From positions 62,001-126,000 of the forward strand of contig JAOWCC010000750.1 in NCBI GenBank assembly GCA_030867875.1: 64,000 bases of DNA, written 5' to 3'. Numbering within the stretch: the stretch's first letter is position 1; every line of letters begins with the position of its first letter. The position numbers and the translations under genes were made by a program. The DNA is from Actinernus sp. WN-2022 (Eukaryota > Cnidaria > Anthozoa > Actiniaria > Actinernidae). Shown here piece after piece: positions 38,453 to 54,300 of this stretch. The notes below the pieces were generated by a model, which was not told where the DNA came from, searched no databases, and saw nothing but the letters and a program-made list of their open reading frames with translations.

Positions 38453-41400
38453 GAGTGATTAATCAGGAATCAGGAATGATGAATCAGGAATCAGGAATGA
38501 TGAATCAGGAATGATGAATGATGAATCAGGAATGATGAATCAGGAATCAGGAATGATGAATTATGAATCAGGAATCAGCAATGATGAATCAGGAATCAGG
38601 AATGATGAATCAGGAATGATGAATGATGAATCAGGAATGATGAATGATGAATCAGGAATGATGAATCAGGAATTAGGAATCAGGAGTGATTAATCAGGAA
38701 TCAGGAATGATGAATCAGGAATCAGGAATGATGAATCAGGAATGAGGAATGATCAATCAGGAATGAGGAATGATCAATCAGGAATCAGGAATGATGAATC
38801 AGGAATGATGAATGATGAATCAGGAATCAGGAATCAGGAATGATGAATCAGGAATGATGAATGATGAATCAGGAATGATGAATCAGGAATCATGAATGAT
38901 GAATCAGGAATCAGGAATGATGAATCAGGAATGGTGAATCAGGAATGATGAATCAGGAATCAGGAAGCAGGAATGATGAATCAGGAATGATGAATGATGA
39001 ATCAGGAATAATGAATCAGGAATGATGAATGATGAATCAGGAATGATGAATCAGGAATCAGGAATGATGAATTATGAATCAGGAATCAGCAATGATGAAT
39101 CAGGAATCAGGAATGATGAATCAGGAATGATGAATGATGAATCAGGAATCAGGAATGATGAATCAGGAAAGAGGAATGACGAATCAGGAATCAGGAATGG
39201 TGAATCATGAATCAGGAATGATGAATCAGGAATCAGGAATAATGAAACAGGAATCAGGAATGATGAATCAGGAATGATGCATCAGGAATGATGAATCAGC
39301 AATCAGGAATGATGAATCAGGAATCAGGAATGATGAATCAGGAATCAGCAATGATCAATCAGGAATGATGAATGATGAATCAGGAATCAGCAATGATGAA
39401 TCAGGAATCAGGAAAGATGAATCAGGAATGATGAATCAGGAATCAGGAATCAGGAATCAGGAGTGATTAATCAGGAATCAGGAATGATGAATCAAGAATC
39501 AGGAATGATGAATCAGGAATGAGGAATGATCAATCAGGAATCAGGAATGATGAATCAGGAATGAGGAATGATCAATCAGGAATGATGAATGATCAATCAG
39601 GAATCAGGAATGATGAATCAGGAATCAGGAATGATGAATCAGGAATGATGAATGATGTATCAGGAATCAGGAATGATGAATCAGGAAAGAGGAATGACGA
39701 ATCAGGAATCAGGAATGGTGAATCATGAATCAGGAATCAGGAATAATGAAACAGGAATCAGGAATGATGAATCAGGAATGATGCATCAGGAATGATGAAT
39801 CAGCAATCAGGAATGATGAATCAGGAATCAGCAATGATCAATCAGGAATGATGAATGAAGAATCAGGAATGATGAATCAGGAATCAGGAATGATGAATGA
39901 CGAATCAGGAATCAGCAATGATGAATCAGGAATCAGGAATGATGAATCAGGAATGATGAATCAGCAATCAGGAATCAGGAATCAGGAGTGATTAATCAGG
40001 AATCAGGAATGATGAATCAGGAATCAGGAATGATGAATCAGGAATCAGGAATGATGAATCAGGAAAGAGGAATGATGAATCAGGAATCAGGAATGGTGAA
40101 TCATGAATCAGGAATGATGAATCAGGAATCAGGAATGATGAATCAGGAATCAGGAATGATGAATCAGGAATGATGAATCAGGAATCATGAATGATGAATC
40201 AGGAATCAGGAATGATGAATCAGGAATGGTGAATCAGGAATGATGAATCAGGAATCAGGAAGCAGGAATGATGAATCAGGAATGATGAATGATGAATCAG
40301 GAATAATGAATCAGTAATGATGAATCAGGAATCAGGAATCAGGAATGATGAATCAGGAATCAGGAATCAGGAATGATGAATCAGGAATGATGAATGACGA
40401 ATCAGGAATGATGAATGATGAATCAGGAATGATGAATGATGAATGATGAATCAGGAATCAGGAATGATGAATCAGGAATAAGGAATGATGAATCAGGAAT
40501 GATGAATGATGTATCAGGAATCAGGAATGATGAATCAGGAAAGAGGAATGACGAATCAGGAATCAGGAATGGTGAATCATGAATCAGGAATGATGAATCA
40601 GGAATCAGGAATAATGAAACAGGAATCAGGAATGATGAATCAGGAATGATGCATCAGGAATGATGAATCAGCAATCAGGAATGATGAATCAGGAATCAGG
40701 AATGATGAATCAGGAATCAGCAATGATCAATCAGGAATGATGAATGATGAATCAGGAATCAGCAATGATGAATCAGGAATCAGGAATGATGAATCAGGAA
40801 TGATGAATCAGGAATCAGGAATCAGGAATCAGGAGTGATTAATCAGGAATCAGGAATGATGAATCAGGAATCAGGAATGATGAATCAGGAATGATGAATG
40901 ATGAATCAGGAATGATGAATCAGGAATCAGGAATGATGAATTATGAATCAGGAATCAGCAATGATGAATCAGGAATCAGGAATGATGAATCAGGAATGAT
41001 GAATGATGAATCAGGAATGATGAATGATGAATCAGGAATGATGAATCAGGAATTAGGAATCAGGAGTGATTAATCAGGAATCAGGAATGATGAATCAAGA
41101 ATCAGGAATGATGAATCAGGAATGAGGAATGATCAATCAGGAATGAGGAATGATCAATCAGGAATCAGGAATGATGAATCAGGAATGATGAATGATGAAT
41201 CAGGAATCAGGAATCAGGAATGATGAATCAGGAATGATGAATGATGAATCGGGAATGATGAATCAGGAATCAGGAATCAGGAATGATGAATCAGGAATCA
41301 GGAATGATGAATCAGGAATGATGAATGACGAATCAGGAATCAGCAATGATGAATCAGGAATCAGGAATGATGAATCAGGAATGATGAATCAGCAATCAGG

Positions 41401-44400
41401 AATCAGGAATCAGGAGTGATTAATCAGGAATCAGGAATGATGAATCAGGAATCAGGAATGATGAATCAGGAATCAGGAATGATGAATCAGGAAAGAGGAA
41501 TGATGAATCAGGAATCAGGAATGGTGAATCATGAATCAGGAATGATGAATCAGGAATCAGGAATGATGAATCAGGAATCAGGAATGATGAATCAGGAATC
41601 AGGAATGATGAATCAGGAATCATGAATGATGAATCAGGAATCAGGAATGATGAATCAGGAATGGTGAATCAGGAATGATGAATCAGGAATCAGGAAGCAG
41701 GAATGATGAATCAGGAATGATGAATGATGAATCAGGAATAATGAATCAGGAATGATGAATGATGAATCAGGAATGATGAATCAGGAATCAGGAATGATGA
41801 ATTATGAATCAGGAATCAGCAATGATGAATCAGGAATCAGGAATGATCAATCAGGAATGATGAATGATGAATCAGGAATCAGGAATTATGAATCATGAAA
41901 GAGGAATGACGAATCAGGAATCAGGAATGGTGAATCATGAATCAGGAATGATGAATCAGGAATCAGGAATAATGAAACAGGAATCAGGAATGATGAATCA
42001 GGAATGATGCATCAGGAATGATGAATCAGCAATCAGGAATGATGAATCAGGAATCAGGAATGATGAATCAGGAATCAGCAATGATCAATCAGGAATGATG
42101 AATGATGAATCAGGAATCAGCAATGATGAATCAGGAATCAGGAATGATGAATCAGGAATGATGAATCAGGAATCAGGAATCAGGAATCAGGAGTGATTAA
42201 TCAGGAATCAGGAATGATGAATCAGGAATCAGGAATGATGAATCAGGAATGATGAATGATGAATCAGGAATGATGAATCAGGAATCAGGAATGATGAATT
42301 ATGAATCAGGAATCAGCAATGATGAATCAGGAATCAGGAATGATGAATCAGGAATGATGAATGATGAATCAGGAATGATGAATGATGAATCAGGAATGAT
42401 GAATTAGGAATTAGGAATCAGGAGTGATTAATCAGGAATCAGGAATGATGAATCAAGAATCAGGAATGATGAATCAGGAATGAGGAATGATCAATCAGGA
42501 ATGAGGAATGATCAATCAGGAATCAGGAATGATGAATCAGGAATGATGAATGATGAATCAGGAATCAGGAATCAGGAATGATGAATCAGGAATGATGAAT
42601 GATGAATCGGGAATGATGAATCAGGAATCAGGAATCAGGAATGATGAATCAGGAATGATGAATGATGAATCAGGAATCAGGAATGATGAATCAGGAATAA
42701 GGAATGATGAATCAGGAATGATGAATGATGAGTCAGGAATCAGGAATGATGAATCAGGAATGATGAATGATGAATCAGGAATGATGAATGATGAATCAGG
42801 AATCAGCAATGATGAATCAGGAATGATGAATTATGAATCAGGAATCAGCAATGATGAATCAGGAATGATGAATGATGAATCAGGAATGATGAATGATGAA
42901 TCAGGAATGATGAATCAGGAATTAGGAATCAGGAGTGATTAATCAGGAATCAGGAATGATGAATCAGGAATCAGGAATGATGAATCAGGAATGAGGAATG
43001 ATCAATCAGGAATGAGGAATGATCAATCAGGAATCAGGAATGATGAATCAGGAATGATGAATGATGAATCAGGAATCAGGAATCAGGAATGATGAATCAG
43101 GAATGATGAATGATGAATCAGGAATGATGAATCAGGAATCATGAATGATGAATCAGGAATCAGGAATGATGAATCAGGAATGGTGAATCAGGAATGATGA
43201 ATCAGGAATCAGGAAGCAGGAATGATGAATCAGGAATGATGAATGATGAATCAGGAATAATGAATCAGGAATGATGAATGATGAATCAGGAATGATGAAT
43301 CAGGAATCAGGAATGATGAATTATGAATCAGGAATCAGCAATGATGAATCAGGAATCAGGAATGATGAATCAGGAATGATGAATGATTAATCAGGAATCA
43401 GGAATGGTGAATCATGAATCAGGAATGATGAATCAGGAATCAGGAATAATGAAACAGGAATCAGGAATGATGAATCAGGAATGATGCATCAGGAATGATG
43501 AATCAGCAATCAGGAATGATGAATCAGGAATCAGGAATGATGAATCAGGAATCAGCAATGATCAATCAGGAATGATGAATGATGAATCAGGAATCAGCAA
43601 TGATGAATCAGGAATCAGGAAAGATGAATCAGGAATGATGAATCAGGAATCAGGAATCAGGAATCAGGAGTGATGAATCAGGAATCAGGAATGATGAATC
43701 AAGAATCAGGAATGATGAATCAGGAATGAGGAATGATCAATCAGGAATGAGGAATGATCAATCAGGAATCAGGAATGATGAATCAGGAATGAGGAATGAT
43801 CAATCAGGAATGATGAATGATCAATCAGGAATCAGGAATGATGAATCAGGAATCAGGAATGATGAATCAGGAATGATGAATGATGTATCAGGAATCAGGA
43901 ATGATGAATCAGGAAAGAGGAATGACGAATCAGGAATCAGGAATGGTGAATCATGAATCAGGAATCAGGAATAATGAAACAGGAATCAGGAATGATGAAT
44001 CAGGAATGATGCATCAGGAATGATGAATCAGCAATCAGGAATGATGAATCAGGAATCAGCAATGATCAATCAGGAATGATGAATGATGAATCAGGAATGA
44101 TGAATCAGGAATCAGGAATGATGAATGACGAATCAGGAATCAGCAATGATGAATCAGGAATCAGGAATCAGGAATGATGAATCAGGAATGATGAATCAGC
44201 AATCAGGAATCAGGAATCAGGAGTGATTAATCAGGAATCAGTAATGATGAATCAGGAATCAGGAATCAGGAATGATGAATCAGGAATCAGGAATCAGGAA
44301 TGATGAATCAGGAATGATGAATGACGAATCAGGAATGATGAATGATGAATCAGGAATGATGAATGATGAATGATGAATCAGGAATCAGGAATGATGAATC

Positions 44401-44759
44401 AGGAATAAGGAATGATGAATCAGGAATGATGAATGATGTATCAGGAATCAGGAATGATGAATCAGGAAAGAGGAATGACGAATCAGGAATCAGGAATGGT
44501 GAATCATGAATCAGGAATGATGAATCAGGAATCAGGAATAATGAAACAGGAATCAGGAATGATGAATCAGGAATGATGCATCAGGAATGATGAATCAGCA
44601 ATCAGGAATGATGAATCAGGAATCAGGAATGATGAATCAGGAATCAGCAATGATCAATCAGGAATGATGAATGATGAATCAGGAATCAGCAATGATGAAT
44701 CAGGAATCAGGAATGATGAATCAGGAATGATGAATCAGGAATCAGGAATCAGGAATCAG
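38453..44759 (+). repeat. 6.3-kb complex block, copy 1 (6,307 nt)
   Basis: Module order: C 38453, D/B2 mosaic 38684 (777), A-short 39461 (525), B1 39986 (847), C 40833, D 41064, B2 41414, C 42191, F-short 42422 (511), D/B2 mosaic 42933 (735), A 43668 (553), B1 44221 (539). The last B1 lacks 315 nt compared with the full form. The A at 43668 opens with GAGTGAT+GAATCAG instead of the usual marker. Units reading GAAAGAT (near 39,411 and 43,617) appear from here on and were not seen to the left. Confidence 0.9.
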
Positions 44760-47700
44760 GAGTGATTAATCAGGAATCAGGAATGATGAATCAGGAATCA
44801 GGAATGATGAATCAGGAATGATGAATGATGAATCAGGAATGATGAATCAGGAATCAGGAATGATGAATTATGAATCAGGAATCAGCAATGATGAATCAGG
44901 AATCAGGAATGATGAATCAGGAATGATGAATGATGAATCAGGAATGATGAATGATGAATCAGGAATGATGAATCAGGAATTAGGAATCAGGAGTGATTAA
45001 TCAGGAATCAGGAATGATGAATCAGGAATCAGGAATGATGAATCAGGAATGAGGAATGATCAATCAGGAATGAGGAATGATCAATCAGGAATCAGGAATG
45101 ATGAATCAGGAATGATGAATGATGAATCAGGAATCAGGAATCAGGAATGATGAATCAGGAATGATGAATGATGAATCAGGAATGATGAATCAGGAATCAT
45201 GAATGATGAATCAGGAATCAGGAATGATGAATCAGGAATGGTGAATCAGGAATGATGAATCAGGAATCAGGAAGCAGGAATGATGAATCAGGAATGATGA
45301 ATGATGAATCAGGAATAATGAATCAGGAATGATGAATGATGAATCAGGAATGATGAATCAGGAATCAGGAATGATGAATTATGAATCAGGAATCAGCAAT
45401 GATGAATCAGGAATCAGGAATGATGAATCAGGAATGATGAATGATGAATCAGGAATCAGGAATGATGAATCAGGAAAGAGGAATGACGAATCAGGAATCA
45501 GGAATGGTGAATCATGAATCAGGAATGATGAATCAGGAATCAGGAATAATGAAACAGGAATCAGGAATGATGAATCAGGAATGATGCATCAGGAATGATG
45601 AATCAGCAATCAGGAATGATGAATCAGGAATCAGGAATGATGAATCAGGAATCAGCAATGATCAATCAGGAATGATGAATGATGAATCAGGAATCAGCAA
45701 TGATGAATCAGGAATCAGGAAAGATGAATCAGGAATGATGAATCAGGAATCAGGAATCAGGAATCAGGAGTGATTAATCAGGAATCAGGAATGATGAATC
45801 AAGAATCAGGAATGATGAATCAGGAATGAGGAATGATCAATCAGGAATCAGGAATGATGAATCAGGAATGAGGAATGATCAATCAGGAATGATGAATGAT
45901 CAATCAGGAATCAGGAATGATGAATCAGGAATCAGGAATGATGAATCAGGAATGATGAATGATGTATCAGGAATCAGGAATGATGAATCAGGAAAGAGGA
46001 ATGACGAATCAGGAATCAGGAATGGTGAATCATGAATCAGGAATCAGGAATAATGAAACAGGAATCAGGAATGATGAATCAGGAATGATGCATCAGGAAT
46101 GATGAATCAGCAATCAGGAATGATGAATCAGGAATCAGCAATGATCAATCAGGAATGATGAATGATGAATCAGGAATGATGAATCAGGAATCAGGAATGA
46201 TGAATGACGAATCAGGAATCAGCAATGATGAATCAGGAATCAGGAATGATGAATCAGGAATGATGAATCAGCAATCAGGAATCAGGAATCAGGAGTGATT
46301 AATCAGGAATCAGGAATGATGAATCAGGAATCAGGAATGATGAATCAGGAATCAGGAATGATGAATCAGGAAAGAGGAATGATGAATCAGGAATCAGGAA
46401 TGGTGAATCATGAATCAGGAATGATGAATCAGGAATCAGGAATGATGAATCAGGAATCAGGAATGATGAATCAGGAATGATGAATCAGGAATCATGAATG
46501 ATGAATCAGGAATCAGGAATGATGAATCAGGAATGGTGAATCAGGAATGATGAATCAGGAATCAGGAAGCAGGAATGATGAATCAGGAATGATGAATGAT
46601 GAATCAGGAATAATGAATCAGTAATGATGAATCAGGAATCAGGAATCAGGAATGATGAATCAGGAATCAGGAATCAGGAATGATGAATCAGGAATGATGA
46701 ATGACGAATCAGGAATGATGAATGATGAATCAGGAATGATGAATGATGAATGATGAATCAGGAATCAGGAATGATGAATCAGGAATAAGGAATGATGAAT
46801 CAGGAATGATGAATGATGTATCAGGAATCAGGAATGATGAATCAGGAAAGAGGAATGACGAATCAGGAATCAGGAATGGTGAATCATGAATCAGGAATGA
46901 TGAATCAGGAATCAGGAATAATGAAACAGGAATCAGGAATGATGAATCAGGAATGATGCATCAGGAATGATGAATCAGCAATCAGGAATGATGAATCAGG
47001 AATCAGGAATGATGAATCAGGAATCAGCAATGATCAATCAGGAATGATGAATGATGAATCAGGAATCAGCAATGATGAATCAGGAATCAGGAATGATGAA
47101 TCAGGAATGATGAATCAGGAATCAGGAATCAGGAATCAGGAGTGATTAATCAGGAATCAGGAATGATGAATCAGGAATCAGGAATGATGAATCAGGAATG
47201 ATGAATGATGAATCAGGAATGATGAATCAGGAATCAGGAATGATGAATTATGAATCAGGAATCAGCAATGATGAATCAGGAATCAGGAATGATGAATCAG
47301 GAATGATGAATGATGAATCAGGAATGATGAATGATGAATCAGGAATGATGAATCAGGAATTAGGAATCAGGAGTGATTAATCAGGAATCAGGAATGATGA
47401 ATCAAGAATCAGGAATGATGAATCAGGAATGAGGAATGATCAATCAGGAATGAGGAATGATCAATCAGGAATCAGGAATGATGAATCAGGAATGATGAAT
47501 GATGAATCAGGAATCAGGAATCAGGAATGATGAATCAGGAATGATGAATGATGAATCGGGAATGATGAATCAGGAATCAGGAATCAGGAATGATGAATCA
47601 GGAATCAGGAATGATGAATCAGGAATGATGAATGACGAATCAGGAATCAGCAATGATGAATCAGGAATCAGGAATGATGAATCAGGAATGATGAATCAGC

Positions 47701-50700
47701 AATCAGGAATCAGGAATCAGGAGTGATTAATCAGGAATCAGAATGATGAATCAGGAATCAGGATGATGAATCAGGAATCAGGAATGATGAATCAGGAAAG
47801 AGGAATGATGAATCAGGAATCAGGAATGGTGAATCATGAATCAGGAATGATGAATCAGGAATCAGGAATGATGAATCAGGAATCAGGAATGATGAATCAG
47901 GAATCAGGAATGATGAATCAGGAATCATGAATGATGAATCAGGAATCAGGAATGATGAATCAGGAATGGTGAATCAGGAATGATGAATCAGGAATCAGGA
48001 AGCAGGAATGATGAATCAGGAATGATGAATGATGAATCAGGAATAATGAATCAGGAATGATGAATGATGAATCAGGAATGATGAATCAGGAATCAGGAAT
48101 GATGAATTATGAATCAGGAATCAGCAATGATGAATCAGGAATCAGGAATGATCAATCAGGAATGATGAATGATGAATCAGGAATCAGGAATGATGAATCA
48201 TGAAAGAGGAATGACGAATCAGGGAATCAGGAATGGTGAATCATGAATCAGGAATGATGAATCAGGAATCAGGAATAATGAAACAGGAATCAGGAATGAT
48301 GAATCAGGAATGATGCATCAGGAATGATGAATCAGCAATCAGGAATGATGAATCAGGAATCAGGAATGATGAATCAGGAATCAGCAATGATCAATCAGGA
48401 ATGATGAATGATGAATCAGGAATCAGCAATGATGAATCAGGAATCAGGAATGATGAATCAGGAATGATGAATCAGGAATCAGGAATCAGGAATCAGGAGT
48501 GATTAATCAGGAATCAGGAATGATGAATCAGGAATCAGGAATGATGAATCAGGAATGATGAATGATGAATCAGGAATGATGAATCAGGAATCAGGGAATG
48601 ATGAATTATGAATCAGGAATCAGCAATGATGAATCAGGAATCAGGAATGATGAATCAGGAATGATGAATGATGAATCAGGAATGATGAATGATGAATCAG
48701 GAATGATGAATTAGGGAATTAGGAATCAGGAGTGATTAATCAGGAATCAGGAATGATGAATCAAGAAATCAGGAATGATGAATCAGGAATGAGGAATGAT
48801 CAATCAGGAATGAGGAATGATCAATCAGGAATCAGGAATGATGAATCAGGAATGATGAATGATGAATCAGGAATCAGGAATCAGGAATGATGAATCAGGA
48901 ATGATGAATGATGAATCGGGAATGATGAATCAGGAATCAGGAATCAGGAATGATGAATCAGGAATGATGAATGATGAATCAGGAATCAGGAATGATGAAT
49001 CAGGAATAAGGAATGATGAATCAGGAATGATGAATGATGAGTCAGGAATCAGGAATGATGAATCAGGAATGATGAATGATGAATCAGGAATGATGAATGA
49101 TGAATCAGGAATCAGCAATGATGAATCAGGAATGATGAATTATGAATCAGGAATCAGCAATGATGAATCAGGAATGATGAATGATGAATCAGGAATGATG
49201 AATGATGAATCAGGAATGATGAATCAGGAATTAGGAATCAGGAGTGATTAATCAGGAATCAGGAATGATGAATCAGGAATCAGGAATGATGAATCAGGAA
49301 TGAGGAATGATCAATCAGGAATGAGGAATGATCAATCAGGAATCAGGAATGATGAATCAGGAATGATGAATGATGAATCAGGAATCAGGAATCAGGAATG
49401 ATGAATCAGGAATGATGAATGATGAATCAGGAATGATGAATCAGGAATCATGAATGATGAATCAGGAATCAGGAATGATGAATCAGGAATGGTGAATCAG
49501 GAATGATGAATCAGGAATCAGGAAGCAGGAATGATGAATCAGGAATGATGAATGATGAATCAGGAATAATGAATCAGGAATGATGAATGATGAATCAGGA
49601 ATGATGAATCAGGAATCAGGAATGATGAATTATGAATCAGGAATCAGCAATGATGAATCAGGAATCAGGAATGATGAATCAGGAATGATGAATGATTAAT
49701 CAGGAATCAGGAATGGTGAATCATGAATCAGGAATGATGAATCAGGAATCAGGAATAATGAAACAGGAATCAGGAAATGATGAATCAGGAATGATGCATC
49801 AGGAATGATGAATCAGCAATCAGGAATGATGAATCAGGAATCAGAATGATGAATCAGGAATCAGCAATGATCAATCAGGAACTGATGAATGATGAATCAG
49901 GAATCAGCAATGATGAATCAGGAATCAGGAAAGATGAATCAGGAATGATGAATCAGGAATCAGGAATCAGGAATCAGGAGTGATGAATCAGGAATCAGGA
50001 ATGATGAATCAAGAATCAGGAATGATGAATCAGGAATGAGGAATGATCAATCAGGAATGAGGAATGATCAATCAGGAATCAGGAATGATGAATCAGGAAT
50101 GAGGAATGATCAATCAGGAATGATGAATGATCAATCAGGAATCAGGAATGATGAATCAGGAATCAGGAATGATGAATCAGGAATGATGAATGATGTATCA
50201 GGAATCAGGAATGATGAATCAGGAAAGAGGAATGACGAATCAGGAATCAGGAATGGTGAATCATGAATCAGGAATCAGGAATAATGAAACAGGAATCAGG
50301 AATGATGAATCAGGAATGATGCATCAGGAATGATGAATCAGCAATCAGGAATGATGAATCAGGAATCAGCAATGATCAATCAGGAATGATGAATGATGAA
50401 TCAGGAATGATGAATCAGGAATCAGGAATGATGAATGACGAATCAGGAATCAGCAATGATGAATCAGGAATCAGGAATCAGGAATGATGAATCAGGAATG
50501 ATGAATCAGCAATCAGGAATCAGGAATCAGGAGTGATTAATCAGGAATCAGGAATGATGAATCAGGAATCAGGAATGATGAATCAGGAATCAGGAATGAT
50601 GAATCAGGAAAGAGGAATGATGAATCAGGAATCAGGAATGGTGAATCATGAATCAGGAATGATGAATCAGGAATCAGGAATGATGAATCAGGAATCAGGA

Positions 50701-51383
50701 ATGATGAATCAGGAATCAGGAATGATGAATCAGGAATCATGAATGATGAATCAGGAATCAGGAATGATGAATCAGGAATGGTGAATCAGGAATGATGAAT
50801 CAGGAATCAGGAAGCAGGAATGATGAATCAGGAATGATGAATGATGAATCAGGAATAATGAATCAGTAATGATGAATCAGGAATCAGGAATCAGGAATGA
50901 TGAATCAGGAATCAGGAATCAGAATGATGAATCAGGAATGATGAATGACGAATCAGGAATGATGAATGATGAATCAGGAATGATGAATGATGAATGATGA
51001 ATCAGGAATCAGGAATGATGAATCAGGAATAAGGAATGATGAATCAGGAATGATGAATGATGTATCAGGAATCAGGAATGATGAATCAGGAAAGAGGAAT
51101 GACGAATCAGGAATCAGGAATGGTGAATCATGAATCAGGAATGATGAATCAGGAATCAGGAATAATGAAACAGGAATCAGGAATGATGAATCAGGAATGA
51201 TGCATCAGGAATGATGAATCAGCAATCAGGAATGATGAATCAGGAATCAGGAATGATGAATCAGGAATCAGCAATGATCAATCAGGAATGATGAATGATG
51301 AATCAGGAATCAGCAATGATGAATCAGGAATCAGGAATGATGAATCAGGAATGATGAATCAGGAATCAGGAATCAGGAATCAG
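44760..51383 (+). repeat. 6.3-kb complex block, copy 2 (6,624 nt)
   Basis: Same order as copy 1: C 44760, mosaic 44991, A-short 45768, B1 46293, C 47140, D 47371, B2 47721, C 48497, F-short 48730, mosaic 49242, A 49978, B1 50531 (full, 853). Landmarks follow copy 1 by exactly 6,307 nt until about 47,740, then drift by single bases. The 315 nt missing from the last B1 of copy 1 are present here. Single-base indels occur near 47741, 47763, 48222, 48594, 48713, 48766, 49776, 49844, 49881 and 50922. Confidence 0.9.
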
Positions 51384-54300
51384 GAGTGATTAATCAGGAA
51401 TCAGGAATGATGAATCAGGAATCAGGAATGATGAATCAGGAATGATGAATGATGAATCAGGAATGATGAATCAGGAATCAGGAATGATGAATTATGAATC
51501 AGGAATCAGCAATGATGAATCAGGAATCAGGAAAGATGAATCAGGAATGATGAATCAGGAATCAGGAATCAGGAATCAGGAGTGATTAATCAGGAATCAG
51601 GAATGATGAATCAAGAATCAGGAATGATGAATCAGGAATGAGGAATGATCAATCAGGAATCAGGAATGATGAATCAGGAATGAGGAATGATCAATCAGGA
51701 ATGATGAATGATCAATCAGGAATCAGGAATGATGAATCAGGAATCAGGAATGATGAATCAGGAATGATGAATGATGTATCAGGAATCAGGAATGATGAAT
51801 CAGGAAAGAGGAATGACGAATCAGGAATCAGGAATGGTGAATCATGAATCAGGAATCAGGAATAATGAAACAGGAATCAGGAATGATGAATCAGGAATGA
51901 TGCATCAGGAATGATGAATCAGCAATCAGGAATGATGAATCAGGAATCAGCAATGATCAATCAGGAATGATGAATGATGAATCAGGAATGATGAATCAGG
52001 AATCAGGAATGATGAATGACGAATCAGGAATCAGCAATGATGAATCAGGAATCAGGAATGATGAATCAGGAATGATGAATCAGCAATCAGGAATCAGGAA
52101 TCAGGAGTGATTAATCAGGAATCAGGAATGATGAATCAGGAATCAGGAATGATGAATCAGGAATCAGGAATGATGAATCAGGAAAGAGGAATGATGAATC
52201 AGGAATCAGGAATGGTGAATCATGAATCAGGAATGATGAATCAGGAATCAGGAATGATGAATCAGGAATCAGGAATGATGAATCAGGAATGATGAATCAG
52301 GAATCATGAATGATGAATCAGGAATCAGGAATGATGAATCAGGAATGGTGAATCAGGAATGATGAATCAGGAATCAGGAAGCAGGAATGATGAATCAGGA
52401 ATGATGAATGATGAATCAGGAATAATGAATCAGTAATGATGAATCAGGAATCAGGAATCAGGAATGATGAATCAGGAATCAGGAATCAGGAATGATGAAT
52501 CAGGAATGATGAATGACGAATCAGGAATGATGAATGATGAATCAGGAATGATGAATGATGAATGATGAATCAGGAATCAGGAATGATGAATCAGGAATAA
52601 GGAATGATGAATCAGGAATGATGAATGATGTATCAGGAATCAGGAATGATGAATCAGGAAAGAGGAATGACGAATCAGGAATCAGGAATGGTGAATCATG
52701 AATCAGGAATGATGAATCAGGAATCAGGAATAATGAAACAGGAATCAGGAATGATGAATCAGGAATGATGCATCAGGAATGATGAATCAGCAATCAGGAA
52801 TCGATGAATCAGGAATCAGGAATGATGAATCAGGAATCAGCAATGATCAATCAGGAATGATGAATGATGAATCAGGAATCAGCAATGATGAATCAGGAAT
52901 CAGGAATGATGAATCAGGAATGATGAATCAGGAAACAGGAATCAGGAATCAGGAGTGATTAATCAGGAATCAGGAATGATGAATCAGGAATCAGGAATGA
53001 TGAATCAGGAATGATGAATGATGAATCAGGAATGATGAATCAGGAATCAGGAATGATGAATTATGAATCAGGAATCAGCAATGATGAATCAGGAATCAGG
53101 AATGATGAATCAGGAATGATGAATGATGAATCAGGAATGATGAATGATGAATCAGGAATGATGAATCAGGAATTAGGAATCAGGAGTGATTAATCAGGAA
53201 TCAGGAATGATGAATCAAGAATCAGGAATGATGAATCAGGAATGAGGAATGATCAATCAGGAATGAGGAATGATCAATCAGGAATCAGGAATGATGAATC
53301 AGGAATGATGAATGATGAATCAGGAATCAGGAATCAGGAATGATGAATCAGGAATGATGAATGATGAATCGGGAATGATGAATCAGGAATCAGGAATCAG
53401 GAATGATGGATCAGGAATCAGGAATGATGAATCAGGAATGATGAATGACGAATCAGGAATCAGCAATGATGAATCAGGAATCAGGAATGATGAATCAGGA
53501 ATGATGAATCAGCAATCAGGAATCAGGAATCAGGAGTGATTAATCAGGAATCAGGAATGATGAATCAGGAATCAGGAATGATGAATCAGGAATCAGGAAT
53601 GATGAATCAGGAAAGAGGAATGATGAATCAGGAATCAGGAATGGTGAATCATGAATCAGGAATGATGAATCAGGAATCAGGAATGATGAATCAGGAATCA
53701 GGAATGATGAATCAGGAATCAGGAATGATGAATCAGGAATCATGAATGATGAATCAGGAATCAGGAATGATGAATCAGGAATGGTGAATCAGGAATGATG
53801 AATCAGGAATCAGGAAGCAGGAATGATGAATCAGGAATGATGAATGATGAATCAGGAATAATGAATCAGGAATGATGAATGATGAATCAGGAATGATGAA
53901 TCAGGAATCAGGAATGATGAATTATGAATCAGGAATCAGCAATGATGAATCAGGAATCAGGAATGATCAATCAGGAATGATGAATGATGAATCAGGAATC
54001 AGGAATGATGAATCATGAAAGAGGAATGACGAATCAGGAATCAGGAATGGTGAATCATGAATCAGGAATGATGAATCAGGAATCAGGAATAATGAAACAG
54101 GAATCAGGAATGATGAATCAGGAATGATGCATCAGGAATGATGAATCAGCAATCAGGAATGATGAATCAGGAATCAGGAATGATGAATCAGGAATCAGCA
54201 ATGATCAATCAGGAATGATGAATGATGAATCAGGAATCAGCAATGATGAATCAGGAATCAGGAATGATGAATCAGGAATGATGAATCAGGAATCAGGAAT

